A DNA stretch of 64,000 nt from Pseudomonas sp. MRSN 12121 (GTDB lineage Bacteria > Pseudomonadota > Gammaproteobacteria > Pseudomonadales > Pseudomonadaceae): assembly GCF_000931465.1 (NCBI RefSeq), contig NZ_CP010892.1:3681388-3745387 (forward strand), written 5' to 3'. Position numbers and translations under genes: made by a program. Below the pieces are notes generated by a model that saw only the letters and a program-made list of their open reading frames with translations, did no database searches and was not told the origin of the DNA. Shown in pieces: positions 36,324 to 45,065 of the stretch; positions within the stretch are counted from its first letter, which is position 1, and each line of letters opens with the position of its first letter.

Positions 36324-37477
36324 CAGCCCATCTCCATGAAGAACAGTGCAGCGATGGCATCGATCAGGATCACCATGAAGATTGATTGCACAACACTAGA
36401 AGTCGTGTGGTCGCCTACCGACTCAGCGCTACCGGCGACCTTGAACCCTTCATGGCAGCCGATAGCGGCGATCATCACCGCGAAGAGCGGGGACTTGCTC
36501 ATTCCGACAAGAAAATGGCGCACCTCGATTTTTTCCTGCACGATGGCAAGGAACTGTGCAGGAGGAATCTCCAAGCTCAGTGCGCATACAGTGGCGCCGC
36601 CCACAATGCCAGCCAAGATGCCTACTAATGTGAGCAGTGGCAAGGACACAAGAAGCGCCAGCACGCGTGGCAGCACCAGCAACTCGATGGGGTCGAGCGC
36701 GTTGGAGCGAAGCGCATCGATCTCTTCATTTGCCTTCATCGAACCGATTTGGGCGGTATACGCGCTTGCGGTACGGCCTGCAATCAATATGGCCGGGAGC
36801 AGCACTCCGAACTCGCGCATGAACGAGAAGGCGACCAGATGCACCGAGAAGATGCTCGCACCGAAGTTGGCCAGCACCGTTGCGCCCAGGAACGCCACCA
36901 CCATTCCTACCATGAAGCTCAGTAGCGCCACGATGGGAATGGCGTCCACCGCTGACCGCTGGATTTGAGCGATCACCGAGGTCGTGCGCCAGCGACGCGG
37001 GTGACGAACGGTACGGCTCCATGTTTCGATGATCTGACCCACGAACCCGGCCAGACCAAGACACGCACGACAGCCCTGTTCCACGGTCAGGCCTATGCGT
37101 CCCAGACCGCGGAGCAGAGGATTCCCGCTCACCGCTGCTTTGTCCGTCTTCTGCTGAGCGGTAGCAGCGGCGGCAAGCGCTTTCATTAGGGCGAGGCGAT
37201 CCGGGGACAGATTTGGAGCTGCCTCCGGCCGGTCGAGTATCGAGTCTGGCCCGAGAATTTCCACCAGCAGAGCCGCGCCGGCGGTGTCCAGTCTCTGGAC
37301 TTGCGTCCAGTCGAGCAAGGGAGTGGCGTACCCCTCGGCATGGCTGATGCGGGCGGCGGACACGGATTTTGCCAGACTGGCGTAGTGCTCTATCGTCCAG
37401 TCGCCACCCGCCAGCCATTTGTGATCACCGCCGACCATGGCATCCTGCCGGAGCCAAGCCTGTGAAGCGTTGCTCAT
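36320..37477 (-). CDS. MlaE-like ABC permease with STAS-like N-terminus
   Basis: The protein has 385 residues. An N-terminal part (about 1-110) resembles a STAS/MlaB-like segment (LDWTQVQRLDTAGAALLVEIL). The MlaE permease follows (VDAIPIVALLSFMVGMVVAFLGA, TASAYTAQIGSMKANEEIDALRS near residue 245). The frame begins at 37495, but the ATG at 37477 overlaps the previous stop (ATGA) and was chosen. Fusion of the STAS and permease parts replaces a separate MlaB. Confidence 0.88.
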   Translation of the reverse strand: MSNASQAWLRQDAMVGGDHKWLAGGDWTIEHYASLAKSVSAARISHAEGYATPLLDWTQVQRLDTAGAALLVEILGPDSILDRPEAAPNLSPDRLALMKALAAAATAQQKTDKAAVSGNPLLRGLGRIGLTVEQGCRACLGLAGFVGQIIETWSRTVRHPRRWRTTSVIAQIQRSAVDAIPIVALLSFMVGMVVAFLGATVLANFGASIFSVHLVAFSFMREFGVLLPAILIAGRTASAYTAQIGSMKANEEIDALRSNALDPIELLVLPRVLALLVSLPLLTLVGILAGIVGGATVCALSLEIPPAQFLAIVQEKIEVRHFLVGMSKSPLFAVMIAAIGCHEGFKVAGSAESVGDHTTSSVVQSIFMVILIDAIAALFFMEMGW

Positions 37478-38094
37478 GGCTGCGTGTCCCGCCAAGCGCT
37501 GTCGATGCGCTCGATGCAGTTCGTGATCGCCGCTTTGGCATGACCCAGCAATGTGTACGAACCGGCGAACTCTTTAATGACGTTGCCGCGCTCGAAGCAA
37601 CTGGCGGCAGCAACGCGTCGTCCCGTACTTACATCGACTGCTTCGAACTCTAGGCTGGCACCGCCCGTCGTCACGGGTCCAACCAGCAGGGTCGTCATTG
37701 CATTGACTGCCCGATTCGGTGTCTGCAGTTCGGTGACCGCTACACGCACCCGAACCTGTCCCGTGCCACCTGGGGTGGCGGGACTTTTGCCTTCCTGGCG
37801 TTTCAGTTCGCTCGTCACATGGTCTAGCACTTCACGCTGCTGCGCGTCATCGAGCCCATCGATGCGACCCGAGGCGGTCTTGATCTGCGCATCTTCCACC
37901 ACGACAGCGGCATAACGCTTGGGCTCGAATCCCGCTGCGCGGTACATCAGTACGTTCTCGTATCGTGTCGGCGATAACTTCTCGTAGTCGCCGAGAAATC
38001 CGGAGCGCGTCATGCTGTTGGTCGCGCATCCAGAGAGCGCGGCTGCTACGCAAAAAAAAATGCCGCCGCGGATCAATGCAGTTTTGCTCTTCAT
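37474..38094 (-). CDS. DUF3313 family lipoprotein
   Basis: The 206-residue protein has a lipoprotein signal with LSGC (Cys22). The body has GFLGDYEKLSP near residue 33 and a VRVRVAVTELQTPNRAVN strand, as in DUF3313. The family is often encoded beside efflux or lipid-transport genes, and its function is unknown. It lies between the SMR and MlaE-like genes, overlapping the latter. Confidence 0.8.
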   Translation of the reverse strand: MKSKTALIRGGIFFCVAAALSGCATNSMTRSGFLGDYEKLSPTRYENVLMYRAAGFEPKRYAAVVVEDAQIKTASGRIDGLDDAQQREVLDHVTSELKRQEGKSPATPGGTGQVRVRVAVTELQTPNRAVNAMTTLLVGPVTTGGASLEFEAVDVSTGRRVAAASCFERGNVIKEFAGSYTLLGHAKAAITNCIERIDSAWRDTQP

Positions 38095-38109
38095 AATGGG
38101 TCTCCTTGA

Positions 38110-38541
38110 TCAAACGAAACTAAGACAGGCAATGCCTGCTGCGATGAGGGCGGTGCCAGACCAGCGCGTCACTGATGCGAGATCGCCTAGCAAGAGGGCG
38201 CCGATACCCAAGTTTCCAAGTAGCCCGATTCCTGCCCAGGCTGCAGAGGCCGCGCTGATCGGAATCCGCTTGAGCGCGAGCCACAAAAGTGCGCCGCTGG
38301 CCGCCATGCACGTCACTGCCACACAGAGGCCGACCCAGCGCGTCGGACCGCCCGCCGTGATGGCCCGCAGGCCCAATGGATAGCCCGCTCCTAGAACCCC
38401 TGCGGCAATGACAATCGACCAGGATTTCCAGATCAGCGGATGGATGCTGAATCGCATAAGCCTAGCGAGACATACGGATGAAGCGTGGGTACATACGAAT
38501 TCTGAGAATGCGCAGCACGAGGCGGTCCGCAAGAGACTCAT
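38110..38541 (-). CDS. Small multidrug resistance (SMR/EmrE-like) membrane protein
   Basis: The protein has 143 residues from the ATG overlapping the RND pump stop (ATGA at 38538-38541), or 115 from an inner ATG at 38457. The latter is closer to the family size. Four membrane segments are evident (WSIVIAAGVLGAGYPLGL, AVTCMAASGALLWLALKRIP, AAWAGIGLLGNLGIGALL, GTALIAAGIACLSFV). The usual membrane-embedded Glu of EmrE (position 14) is not seen in the first helix, where GAGYPLGL stands in its place. A divergent SMR is therefore likely and drug transport is doubtful. Confidence 0.7.
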   Translation of the reverse strand: MSLLRTASCCAFSEFVCTHASSVCLARLMRFSIHPLIWKSWSIVIAAGVLGAGYPLGLRAITAGGPTRWVGLCVAVTCMAASGALLWLALKRIPISAASAAWAGIGLLGNLGIGALLLGDLASVTRWSGTALIAAGIACLSFV

Positions 38542-41500
38542 GAGCGATCTCCATGCGCGGTGGCGGCACTCAGGCTCCACGGCCCAATTCGCTTGATTCC
38601 AAACAGGACTTCGTAAAGCAACGGAATCAAGCCCAACGTCACCAGCGTTCCGAGCGCCAGCCCACCGATCATCGCGATCGCCATCCCTGTCCATAACGGT
38701 CCGGAGAAGAGCATGAGTGGCACCAGTCCCGAAATGCAGGTGACCTTGGTCATCACGATTGGACGAAGTCGTTGTATCGCGGCCCCAACCAAGGCTTCAT
38801 GGCGCGGCAGGCCTTCCGCTAAGCCCTGGTCGATGCGTTCCAGCAACAGCACGGCGTTGTTGACAATGATCCCGAACAAGGCCAGTACGCCGAAGGTCGC
38901 CATGAAGCTGAAAGGTGTGCCGGTTAGCTTCAGAGCCAATACCACGCCGATAAGCGTGAAAGGGATCGTCGCGAGGATCACACCGAGCTTGCGGAAGGAA
39001 TTGAACTGCCATACGAACAGCATCAGCATCGCCAGAAATGCGAGGGGCATGTAGGTCGACAGCGCGGCGTTCGATTCGGCAGCTTCCTCGATCTCGCCGC
39101 CAAGTTCGACCGAGTAGCCCGCGGGCAGGTCCAAGGCAGCGACGCTAGGCACCAGGCGGTTGACGATCTCCTGGGCGGTGTAGGAGGTGTTCTGTCCTTG
39201 CACGGTGATCGTGCGGATGAGATTGCGCCGTTGGATGACCGATGGCTCGCTCGCGAGCGATACGTCTGCGACCTGGGCCAGCGTCACCGCCGGACCGCCG
39301 TTGCTGGGATAGATGAGCGTCGCGCCTACGTCTGCCGTGCTGCGACGCTCGCTTACGATGCTGCGCAGGACGATCGGAACGGAGGTGTCACCGTCGCGAA
39401 TCACCGAGATCGATCGGCCGCTGTAGCGGACATCCAGCCCGCCAGCGATGTCTTCAGTCGTTACGCCCGCCCGACGCGCGCGGTCCTGGTCAACCTTTAC
39501 GTCGATGCGGCCAATGCGCGTATCCCAATCGTTCTTGACGTTGATGGTTCCGGGCAGCTTGCGCAGTGCTGCTTCGATTTTGGACGCAGCCTCCAACAAT
39601 ACCTCCTCATCCGGACCGCTGACACGATAGATGGCGGTCCCTGATTCGGTCGCACCGAGCGAGAAGCGCTTGGGCTCGGCGCGCACGTCGCCATGTGCGT
39701 GCGCAAAGTAGCTGCGGGTTCGGGCGAGGACAGCGTCGATGTCGCTCTTCGGCTTCAGTGTGACAACGAAGTACGCGATGTTCGATGCCGGCAGCGGTGG
39801 ATTCAGGCTAAGGATGAAGCGAGGTCCACCATCGGCGACGTAGCCGATGTGATCGGAGACTTCTGGATTGATGTTCTTGTCGCCCAGCCAACTACTGATC
39901 TGCTTCACGCGTGCGAGCGTTTCGCGCGAATCCGTACCTGGGGCGAGCTGCACCGGAATCTGGAACTGAAGCCGGTCGGACTTGGGCATGAAATCGTAAG
40001 GCAGGGTGGTGAAGCCATACAGCGCAATGGCAAGCGCCGCGATCATCGACGCTACATAGACCGCCTTATGGTGGAGAACCCACTCCAGTACGCGCCGGTA
40101 GCCACGGTAGAAGCGGGTGTCATACGCGTCGCCATGCTCCTGCTTGTGGTGGGGTTTGGCGAAGTGGTAGCACAACAGGGGCGTGACAGTCAGGCACAGC
40201 AGCCACGATGCGAACAACGTCAGTGCCAGCACGACCACGAGATTGTGCAGATACTCGCTCGTGGCGTTCTGGCCAAAAAAGAACGGCGAGAACACGATCA
40301 CGATCACGAGCGAGGACGTGAGCAGCGGAATGGCGAGCGTGCGGCCCGCCTCGAGGCAGGCATGCTTACGATCTTCGCCACCGGCTAGGCGGCGTTCGAT
40401 GTCTTCGGCAATCACAATGCCGTTGTCCACCAACAAGCCGAGCGCAATGATGATGGCGCCCATCGAGACGTTCTGAAGCTCGATGTTCATCGCGCGCATG
40501 ACGATGAGTGCACTGAGGATCGTCAACGGCACGATCATGCCCACGATGATCCCGGTTCGCCAACCGAGGAATAGCACGACGACACCGAGGACGACGATGA
40601 TCGTCTCCATCATGACGTGGTTCATTTTGCCCATCTCGTGCTTGACGACATCGGCCTGGAAAGTGACGTATGACAGATCGAAACCCGCCGGCAGCAGCTT
40701 CTCCTGGTCTGCAACCCGTGCTTTGAGCGCTTTTCCGAACTGCTCCACGTTTTGACCAGAGGCCATCGAAACCGCCATGACGACCGCGGGCTGGCCTTTG
40801 TAGATGGCGGCAGACTCCGGCGGATCGGCTGGCCGCACACTCACCTGCGCCAGTTCACCCAATGCGATCGTCGGCATGGGCGCCGTACTACTTTGCGGTC
40901 GCGGCAGCGCGATCGGCATTGCTCGCAGGGAGGGAGCGTCACTCACTTCGCCACTGACCGCCAAGGTTGCATTGATGCCGCCGACGACAATTTGTCCACC
41001 CGAAGCGACGACGTTCTGTTTGACGAGTTGGTCGATCACCCCCTGTGGTGTCAGCTCCAATCGCGCAAGCCTAGGCCGATCGAACTCGAGATAGACGCGC
41101 TCTTCCTGCAGGCCGTAGAAAGTGATGCGCTCAATACCAGGCACGGTGTACAGGCGGTCGCGCATCTGCTTGAGCGCGACGCGCATCTCGCTCATGGAGT
41201 AACCTGGTGCAGTGACCGCAATCGAGGCAACCGCGACGCGGCCGAAGTCTTCGTCGACGAAAGGCCCCATCGTGCCCTGTGGTAAGGCATCCTTCGAATC
41301 GGCGACCTTGGCCCGGACGCGCTGCCAGATCGGTGCCAAGTCGGTGTAGCGGTCCCAGATCGTGACCTGGATCATGGCGCTGCCTGCGCGCACGGTGCTC
41401 GTCACGCGCTTGACCTCTGCCAGTTCGCGCAAGCGCTCCTCGATCGGCCGGGCAATGAGTTGCTCAACGCGTTCGGCGGGCAGCCCCGGGTTCAACGCCG

Positions 41501-41642
41501 TGACCATCGCATCGCGGACCGTGACAGTCGGCTCCTCCTGAGAAGGAAAATTCAGGAAGGTCGCGATGCCGGCGACGAAAATGATAAGCGCTACAAAGTA
41601 GGTAAGTCGACTGGCGCGCAGCGCCATCTCGGTGATCTTCAT
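38538..41642 (-). CDS. RND efflux pump inner-membrane transporter
   Basis: The 1034-residue RND permease has twelve expected membrane segments and two large periplasmic loops. In TM4 the proton-relay motif reads GLLVDNGIVIAED, where AcrB has two Asp residues. In TM10 FGIIVNNAVLLLE has Asn where AcrB has Lys940. The membrane-fusion protein gene lies 24 bases upstream, and the outer-membrane channel is divergent at 43573. It probably exports hydrophobic toxicants or solvents. The substrate cannot be read from sequence. Confidence 0.93.
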   Translation of the reverse strand: MKITEMALRASRLTYFVALIIFVAGIATFLNFPSQEEPTVTVRDAMVTALNPGLPAERVEQLIARPIEERLRELAEVKRVTSTVRAGSAMIQVTIWDRYTDLAPIWQRVRAKVADSKDALPQGTMGPFVDEDFGRVAVASIAVTAPGYSMSEMRVALKQMRDRLYTVPGIERITFYGLQEERVYLEFDRPRLARLELTPQGVIDQLVKQNVVASGGQIVVGGINATLAVSGEVSDAPSLRAMPIALPRPQSSTAPMPTIALGELAQVSVRPADPPESAAIYKGQPAVVMAVSMASGQNVEQFGKALKARVADQEKLLPAGFDLSYVTFQADVVKHEMGKMNHVMMETIIVVLGVVVLFLGWRTGIIVGMIVPLTILSALIVMRAMNIELQNVSMGAIIIALGLLVDNGIVIAEDIERRLAGGEDRKHACLEAGRTLAIPLLTSSLVIVIVFSPFFFGQNATSEYLHNLVVVLALTLFASWLLCLTVTPLLCYHFAKPHHKQEHGDAYDTRFYRGYRRVLEWVLHHKAVYVASMIAALAIALYGFTTLPYDFMPKSDRLQFQIPVQLAPGTDSRETLARVKQISSWLGDKNINPEVSDHIGYVADGGPRFILSLNPPLPASNIAYFVVTLKPKSDIDAVLARTRSYFAHAHGDVRAEPKRFSLGATESGTAIYRVSGPDEEVLLEAASKIEAALRKLPGTINVKNDWDTRIGRIDVKVDQDRARRAGVTTEDIAGGLDVRYSGRSISVIRDGDTSVPIVLRSIVSERRSTADVGATLIYPSNGGPAVTLAQVADVSLASEPSVIQRRNLIRTITVQGQNTSYTAQEIVNRLVPSVAALDLPAGYSVELGGEIEEAAESNAALSTYMPLAFLAMLMLFVWQFNSFRKLGVILATIPFTLIGVVLALKLTGTPFSFMATFGVLALFGIIVNNAVLLLERIDQGLAEGLPRHEALVGAAIQRLRPIVMTKVTCISGLVPLMLFSGPLWTGMAIAMIGGLALGTLVTLGLIPLLYEVLFGIKRIGPWSLSAATAHGDRS

Positions 41643-41666
41643 GATGAAGTAACCTGGTGGATCGCG

Positions 41667-42833
41667 TTAGCGCTTGGTCAATTGAGTGGTGGCTTCCAGT
41701 GGTGTCACTGGCTGTCCATCGGTGAGCCATCCGCCTCCGGCGGCAACCACCGTCTCGCCGGGCTTAAGTCCAGCGAGGACGCGCGCGCTGTCTCCTTCCT
41801 GTGCCGGCGTGAAGCGCACCGCGCGACGGTGCACCTTCTTATCTGCAGGGGTGTAGACGAAGACGGAAGCCTCACCCGGCTTCGTGCCGAGCACCAGCGA
41901 GGCATAAGGGACGGATACAGTCTCGGGCCGAGAGGTCTTGGAGGTCGCCGCAGGTGCGTCGAGCACGACCTGTACGGGAATACCTGGCCGAAGTGCGCGC
42001 GCTTGCGCGTTATCTTCAGGCACTAGCACCACGGGTAGGAGCGAGCCATTTTCGGCGCGCAGACCGACACGACGTACCACCGCTCGGATTGGTTGTTCGG
42101 CTCCGCTCCAGAACAGTTCTGCGCGTTGGCCGACATCTATGTGAGGTGCCTGTGTAGTAGACGCGTTCGCGATGATCTCAGTGCCACTGCGCACACCGTC
42201 GACCTGAAATACCGGCGCACCAGCAGCAATGTCGGTGAACGCCAAAGCCAGCTTTTCCGCCACGACACCATCGAAAGGAGCGACGATCATCGTGCCACGT
42301 TGTGCTCGTTCGGCCAGGCCAAGCGCTGCCTTGGCAGTGCGCGCTTGGCCCTCTGCGACCGCTAGCTGCGCCTTGGCGCTCTCGAACGCAGCAGGGGAGA
42401 TGACTTCGCTTTCGAGCAACCGGCGCTGTTGATCTGTCTGTACACGTCGATCCATCAGGCCGGCTTCGGCGGCCGCCAGGGATGCTTGCGCTTGCGTCAC
42501 GCGAAGCCGGTCAGGTTCCGCATCAAGTTCTGCCATGACTTGACCGCGGGCGAACCGTTCACCCACGTCGACGTTCAACTTGGCGATCCGTCCTCCTGTT
42601 TCAAATCCTAGGATGCTGCGCTCGGTTGCTCGCGCCGAGCCAGTCAATTCGATGCGGGAGCTATGCGGAAGATCCGACTGCGCGGCGGCGAGCTTCACTG
42701 CGCGCGGAGGCTCGGATACGGTGGATTGCGAGTTTCCGCACCCTGAGACCAGGGTCGAAATGAATAGTGTGCAAGCAACCGTCAAGGAGCGCAGTGCGCA
42801 CGCGGTCATGAAAGCTCTACGGACGCGACTCAT
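41667..42833 (-). CDS. RND efflux periplasmic adaptor (membrane fusion protein)
   Basis: The 388-residue protein has a lipoprotein-type signal ending LVSGCGNS (lipobox Cys32). It then has a lipoyl half (FETGGRIAKLNVDVGERFARGQVMAELD), an alpha-hairpin (about residues 105-160), the second lipoyl half (RGTMIVAPFDGVVAEKLALAFTDI) and beta-barrel domains. The frame is open to 43040, but the ATG at 42833 overlaps the TetR gene stop (ATGA). It links the RND pump with the outer-membrane channel. Confidence 0.92.
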   Translation of the reverse strand: MSRVRRAFMTACALRSLTVACTLFISTLVSGCGNSQSTVSEPPRAVKLAAAQSDLPHSSRIELTGSARATERSILGFETGGRIAKLNVDVGERFARGQVMAELDAEPDRLRVTQAQASLAAAEAGLMDRRVQTDQQRRLLESEVISPAAFESAKAQLAVAEGQARTAKAALGLAERAQRGTMIVAPFDGVVAEKLALAFTDIAAGAPVFQVDGVRSGTEIIANASTTQAPHIDVGQRAELFWSGAEQPIRAVVRRVGLRAENGSLLPVVLVPEDNAQARALRPGIPVQVVLDAPAATSKTSRPETVSVPYASLVLGTKPGEASVFVYTPADKKVHRRAVRFTPAQEGDSARVLAGLKPGETVVAAGGGWLTDGQPVTPLEATTQLTKR

Positions 42834-43471
42834 GGGTGTCCTTTCGCAGGGATCAGTTCGAGATGGCCCGAGGCGAGATCCTGGAGCGCCCGAAAGAAAT
42901 GCCGCCGCTCTGCGGGTGCGAGTATCGGCAGACCCAGGAGATCGGCGAACAGGGCGCCATCCAATGCCAGCATGATGAGTGCCGCGGTCTCGGTGCCACG
43001 CGGGGATCGACGCACGCGTTCGTACTGCACGCGATACCACTCGCGCAGTGGGTCGAGAAGTGTTGGATCTTCCGCAGCTGCCGCGAGCAGCGCTGCGCCC
43101 ATCTTCTGCATCTCGTCGTCGGGTATCGCTTCCACCTGGCTCGACAGCCAGGGGTCCGGGTCTCCGGCAAACCTGCGCTCGTGATTGGCTTGTACCGCGT
43201 CGAACGCCCGGATCATCTCGTCGATCAGTGTCACGAACAAATCGCGTTTGGTCTTGAAATGATAGAGAAACGCCCCTTTGCTCAACCCGGCCCGCACGAC
43301 GACGGCGTCCAGCGTCAGACGACTGGCGCCTTCCTCCAGCACCAGTTCGCGAGCGGCCTGCAGGATGCGCTCGCGAGTTAGCTGGGCTCCTTGCTGGAGA
43401 ACGGGCTGCGCATCGGTGCTGCTATGGGCGGTGGACGGGGGGGGCAACTTTGTTTTCGCGCGAGGCGGCAT
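42830..43471 (-). CDS. TetR-family regulator of the efflux operon
   Basis: The 213-residue protein has a DNA-binding domain at about 33-80 (TRERILQAARELVLEEGASRLTLDAVVVRAGLSKGAFLYHFKTK), followed by a ligand-binding helical region. It is the first gene of the minus-strand cargo operon and divergent from the outer-membrane channel gene. An 18-bp palindrome lies 30 bases upstream of its start. It is most likely a repressor of both transcripts, released by pump substrates. Confidence 0.92.
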   Translation of the reverse strand: MPPRAKTKLPPPSTAHSSTDAQPVLQQGAQLTRERILQAARELVLEEGASRLTLDAVVVRAGLSKGAFLYHFKTKRDLFVTLIDEMIRAFDAVQANHERRFAGDPDPWLSSQVEAIPDDEMQKMGAALLAAAAEDPTLLDPLREWYRVQYERVRRSPRGTETAALIMLALDGALFADLLGLPILAPAERRHFFRALQDLASGHLELIPAKGHP

Positions 43472-43500
43472 GGTCGTGCTCCAAAAAAAGCTTGAGTCAT

Positions 43501-43518
43501 ATACAGTCCAGACGGTAT
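43501..43518. promoter_or_regulatory. Candidate TetR operator
   Basis: ATACAGTCCAGACGGTAT has the symmetry ATACnGTCnnGACnGTAT. It lies between the TetR gene start (43471) and the OMF gene (43573), where one dimer pair could block both promoters. Confidence 0.65.
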
Positions 43519-43572
43519 AGTAGAAGGCGTAAAACAGTCCGTCAAGACTTTTTCGGAATGCAAGGACCTGCC

Positions 43573-44976
43573 ATGTCTCAAATTCTTGAACGCTATCGCC
43601 TCATGGCCATGATTTCGCCGCTAATGCTTCTTGCGGCTTGCAGCCATGCTCCGCACTCTGCCGATCCGCCTCGCCTGGATGTACCGGCCCATTTCTCAAA
43701 TGAAGAGGGAGGTGAAGGCATCCTGGACAAATCATCCCGCCGTACTCTTCCCGTCGACTGGTGGACGGCCTACGGCGATCCACAGCTCAATGTCCTAGTC
43801 CGGGCGGCGCTGGAGCGCAACACCGAACTGTCGATTGCGCGCGCGCGCGTCGACGAGGCCTCGGCCGCCACGCGGCGAGCACGGGCCTCCCTGCTCCCCT
43901 CGTTGTCCGCGGGCACGCAGGCAACTCGAGGACGCGACTATTCAGAGAACGTTGCGATCGGCAATGATGGCCGCGCCACGTTGTCTGCATCGTGGGAGGC
44001 AGACCTGTCGGGGCGGCTTTCGCAGGCAGCAGAAGGTGCGCGCCTGGATGCGGTGGCAGCCGAACAAGCGTGGGTTGCCACGCGTTGGCAGGTCGCGTTT
44101 GAAACAGTGTCGGCGGCTGTGCAGCAGCGCCAAGCCAGTGAACTCGAAGCGCTCGCCACGGCGCGGCTGGCATCCGCCGAGCGACTCGTCTTGCTGACAC
44201 AACGGAAGTTCGAGGCCGGACAAGCTACCGGCTTCGACATCGAGCGAACCCGCTCCGGCGTCGTCGCACTGCGTGTGGAGCAAGAGCAACTTCGGCGTGC
44301 GCGCGGCGAGGCGACGCATGCACTTGATGTACTAGCGGGACAAACGCCCGGAGCGTCTGCAGCTTCTCCGACTCTTGCTTCACTCGCCGCCCCCAATTGG
44401 ACACCGACACGCATACCTGCGGACCTGCTGAGTGAGCGGCCCGACGTGCGCGCCGCCGAAGCGAAGTTCGCAGCCGAAACCGCGCGCTGGAACGCAGCCG
44501 AAGGCGAACGCTTCCCTAAGCTGGTGTTGGACCTGAGCGGCGGACGGCAGCGCGTTGAGAGTGCGGGGACGCGCATTACCGGCAACATTTTTTCACTTGG
44601 GGCCGGGGTTTCGTTGCCGATCTTCGATGGTGGCGCGATCCGTGCCGGCATCGAGACCGGAGAGGCGCGCAGCCGAGCTGCGCGCGCGGAGTTCGAGCGC
44701 ACTTTGTTGAGTGCATTGCAGGACGTAGAGAACGCATACCTCGGTTGGCATACGCAGCACGCCGCACTGGAGCATCAGACCGAGGGGGTCGCAGTCGCGG
44801 AGCGTCAGCTCGATCGCAGCCGCCGTCTGTTTGAGGCGGGACAAGTGGACGCCACGGTGGTGGCCGAGGCTGAGGCGGGGGTGATGTCAGCGCAGGCTTC
44901 GCTGATCCGCACGCGGGCCGAGACAGCCGTGCAATGGGGTGTGCTGGCAAAAGCACTATCCGGCCCACCTGTTTGA
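43573..44976 (+). CDS. Outer-membrane efflux channel (OprM/TolC-like, NodT family)
   Basis: The 467-residue protein has lipobox LLAAC (Cys22), which suggests an acylated channel like OprM. It has the paired OEP repeats (PVDWWTAYGDPQLNVLVRAALERNTELSIARARVDEA; TRIPADLLSERPDVRAAEAKFAAETARWNAAEGERFP), each half giving two strands and long helices. AAGG lies 8 bases before the ATG at 43573. The earlier ATG at 43558 has no clear ribosome site. It completes the tripartite pump encoded on the other strand. Confidence 0.92.
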   Translation: MSQILERYRLMAMISPLMLLAACSHAPHSADPPRLDVPAHFSNEEGGEGILDKSSRRTLPVDWWTAYGDPQLNVLVRAALERNTELSIARARVDEASAATRRARASLLPSLSAGTQATRGRDYSENVAIGNDGRATLSASWEADLSGRLSQAAEGARLDAVAAEQAWVATRWQVAFETVSAAVQQRQASELEALATARLASAERLVLLTQRKFEAGQATGFDIERTRSGVVALRVEQEQLRRARGEATHALDVLAGQTPGASAASPTLASLAAPNWTPTRIPADLLSERPDVRAAEAKFAAETARWNAAEGERFPKLVLDLSGGRQRVESAGTRITGNIFSLGAGVSLPIFDGGAIRAGIETGEARSRAARAEFERTLLSALQDVENAYLGWHTQHAALEHQTEGVAVAERQLDRSRRLFEAGQVDATVVAEAEAGVMSAQASLIRTRAETAVQWGVLAKALSGPPV

Positions 44977-45065
44977 TCGGGGAAGCTTGCTGGAGCAGCT
45001 TGCGAAGGCTAGATAGCGTGGCGCAAGGCGAAGGTGGTGAGGCCTAAGTGAGGAGGAATGCGAAC

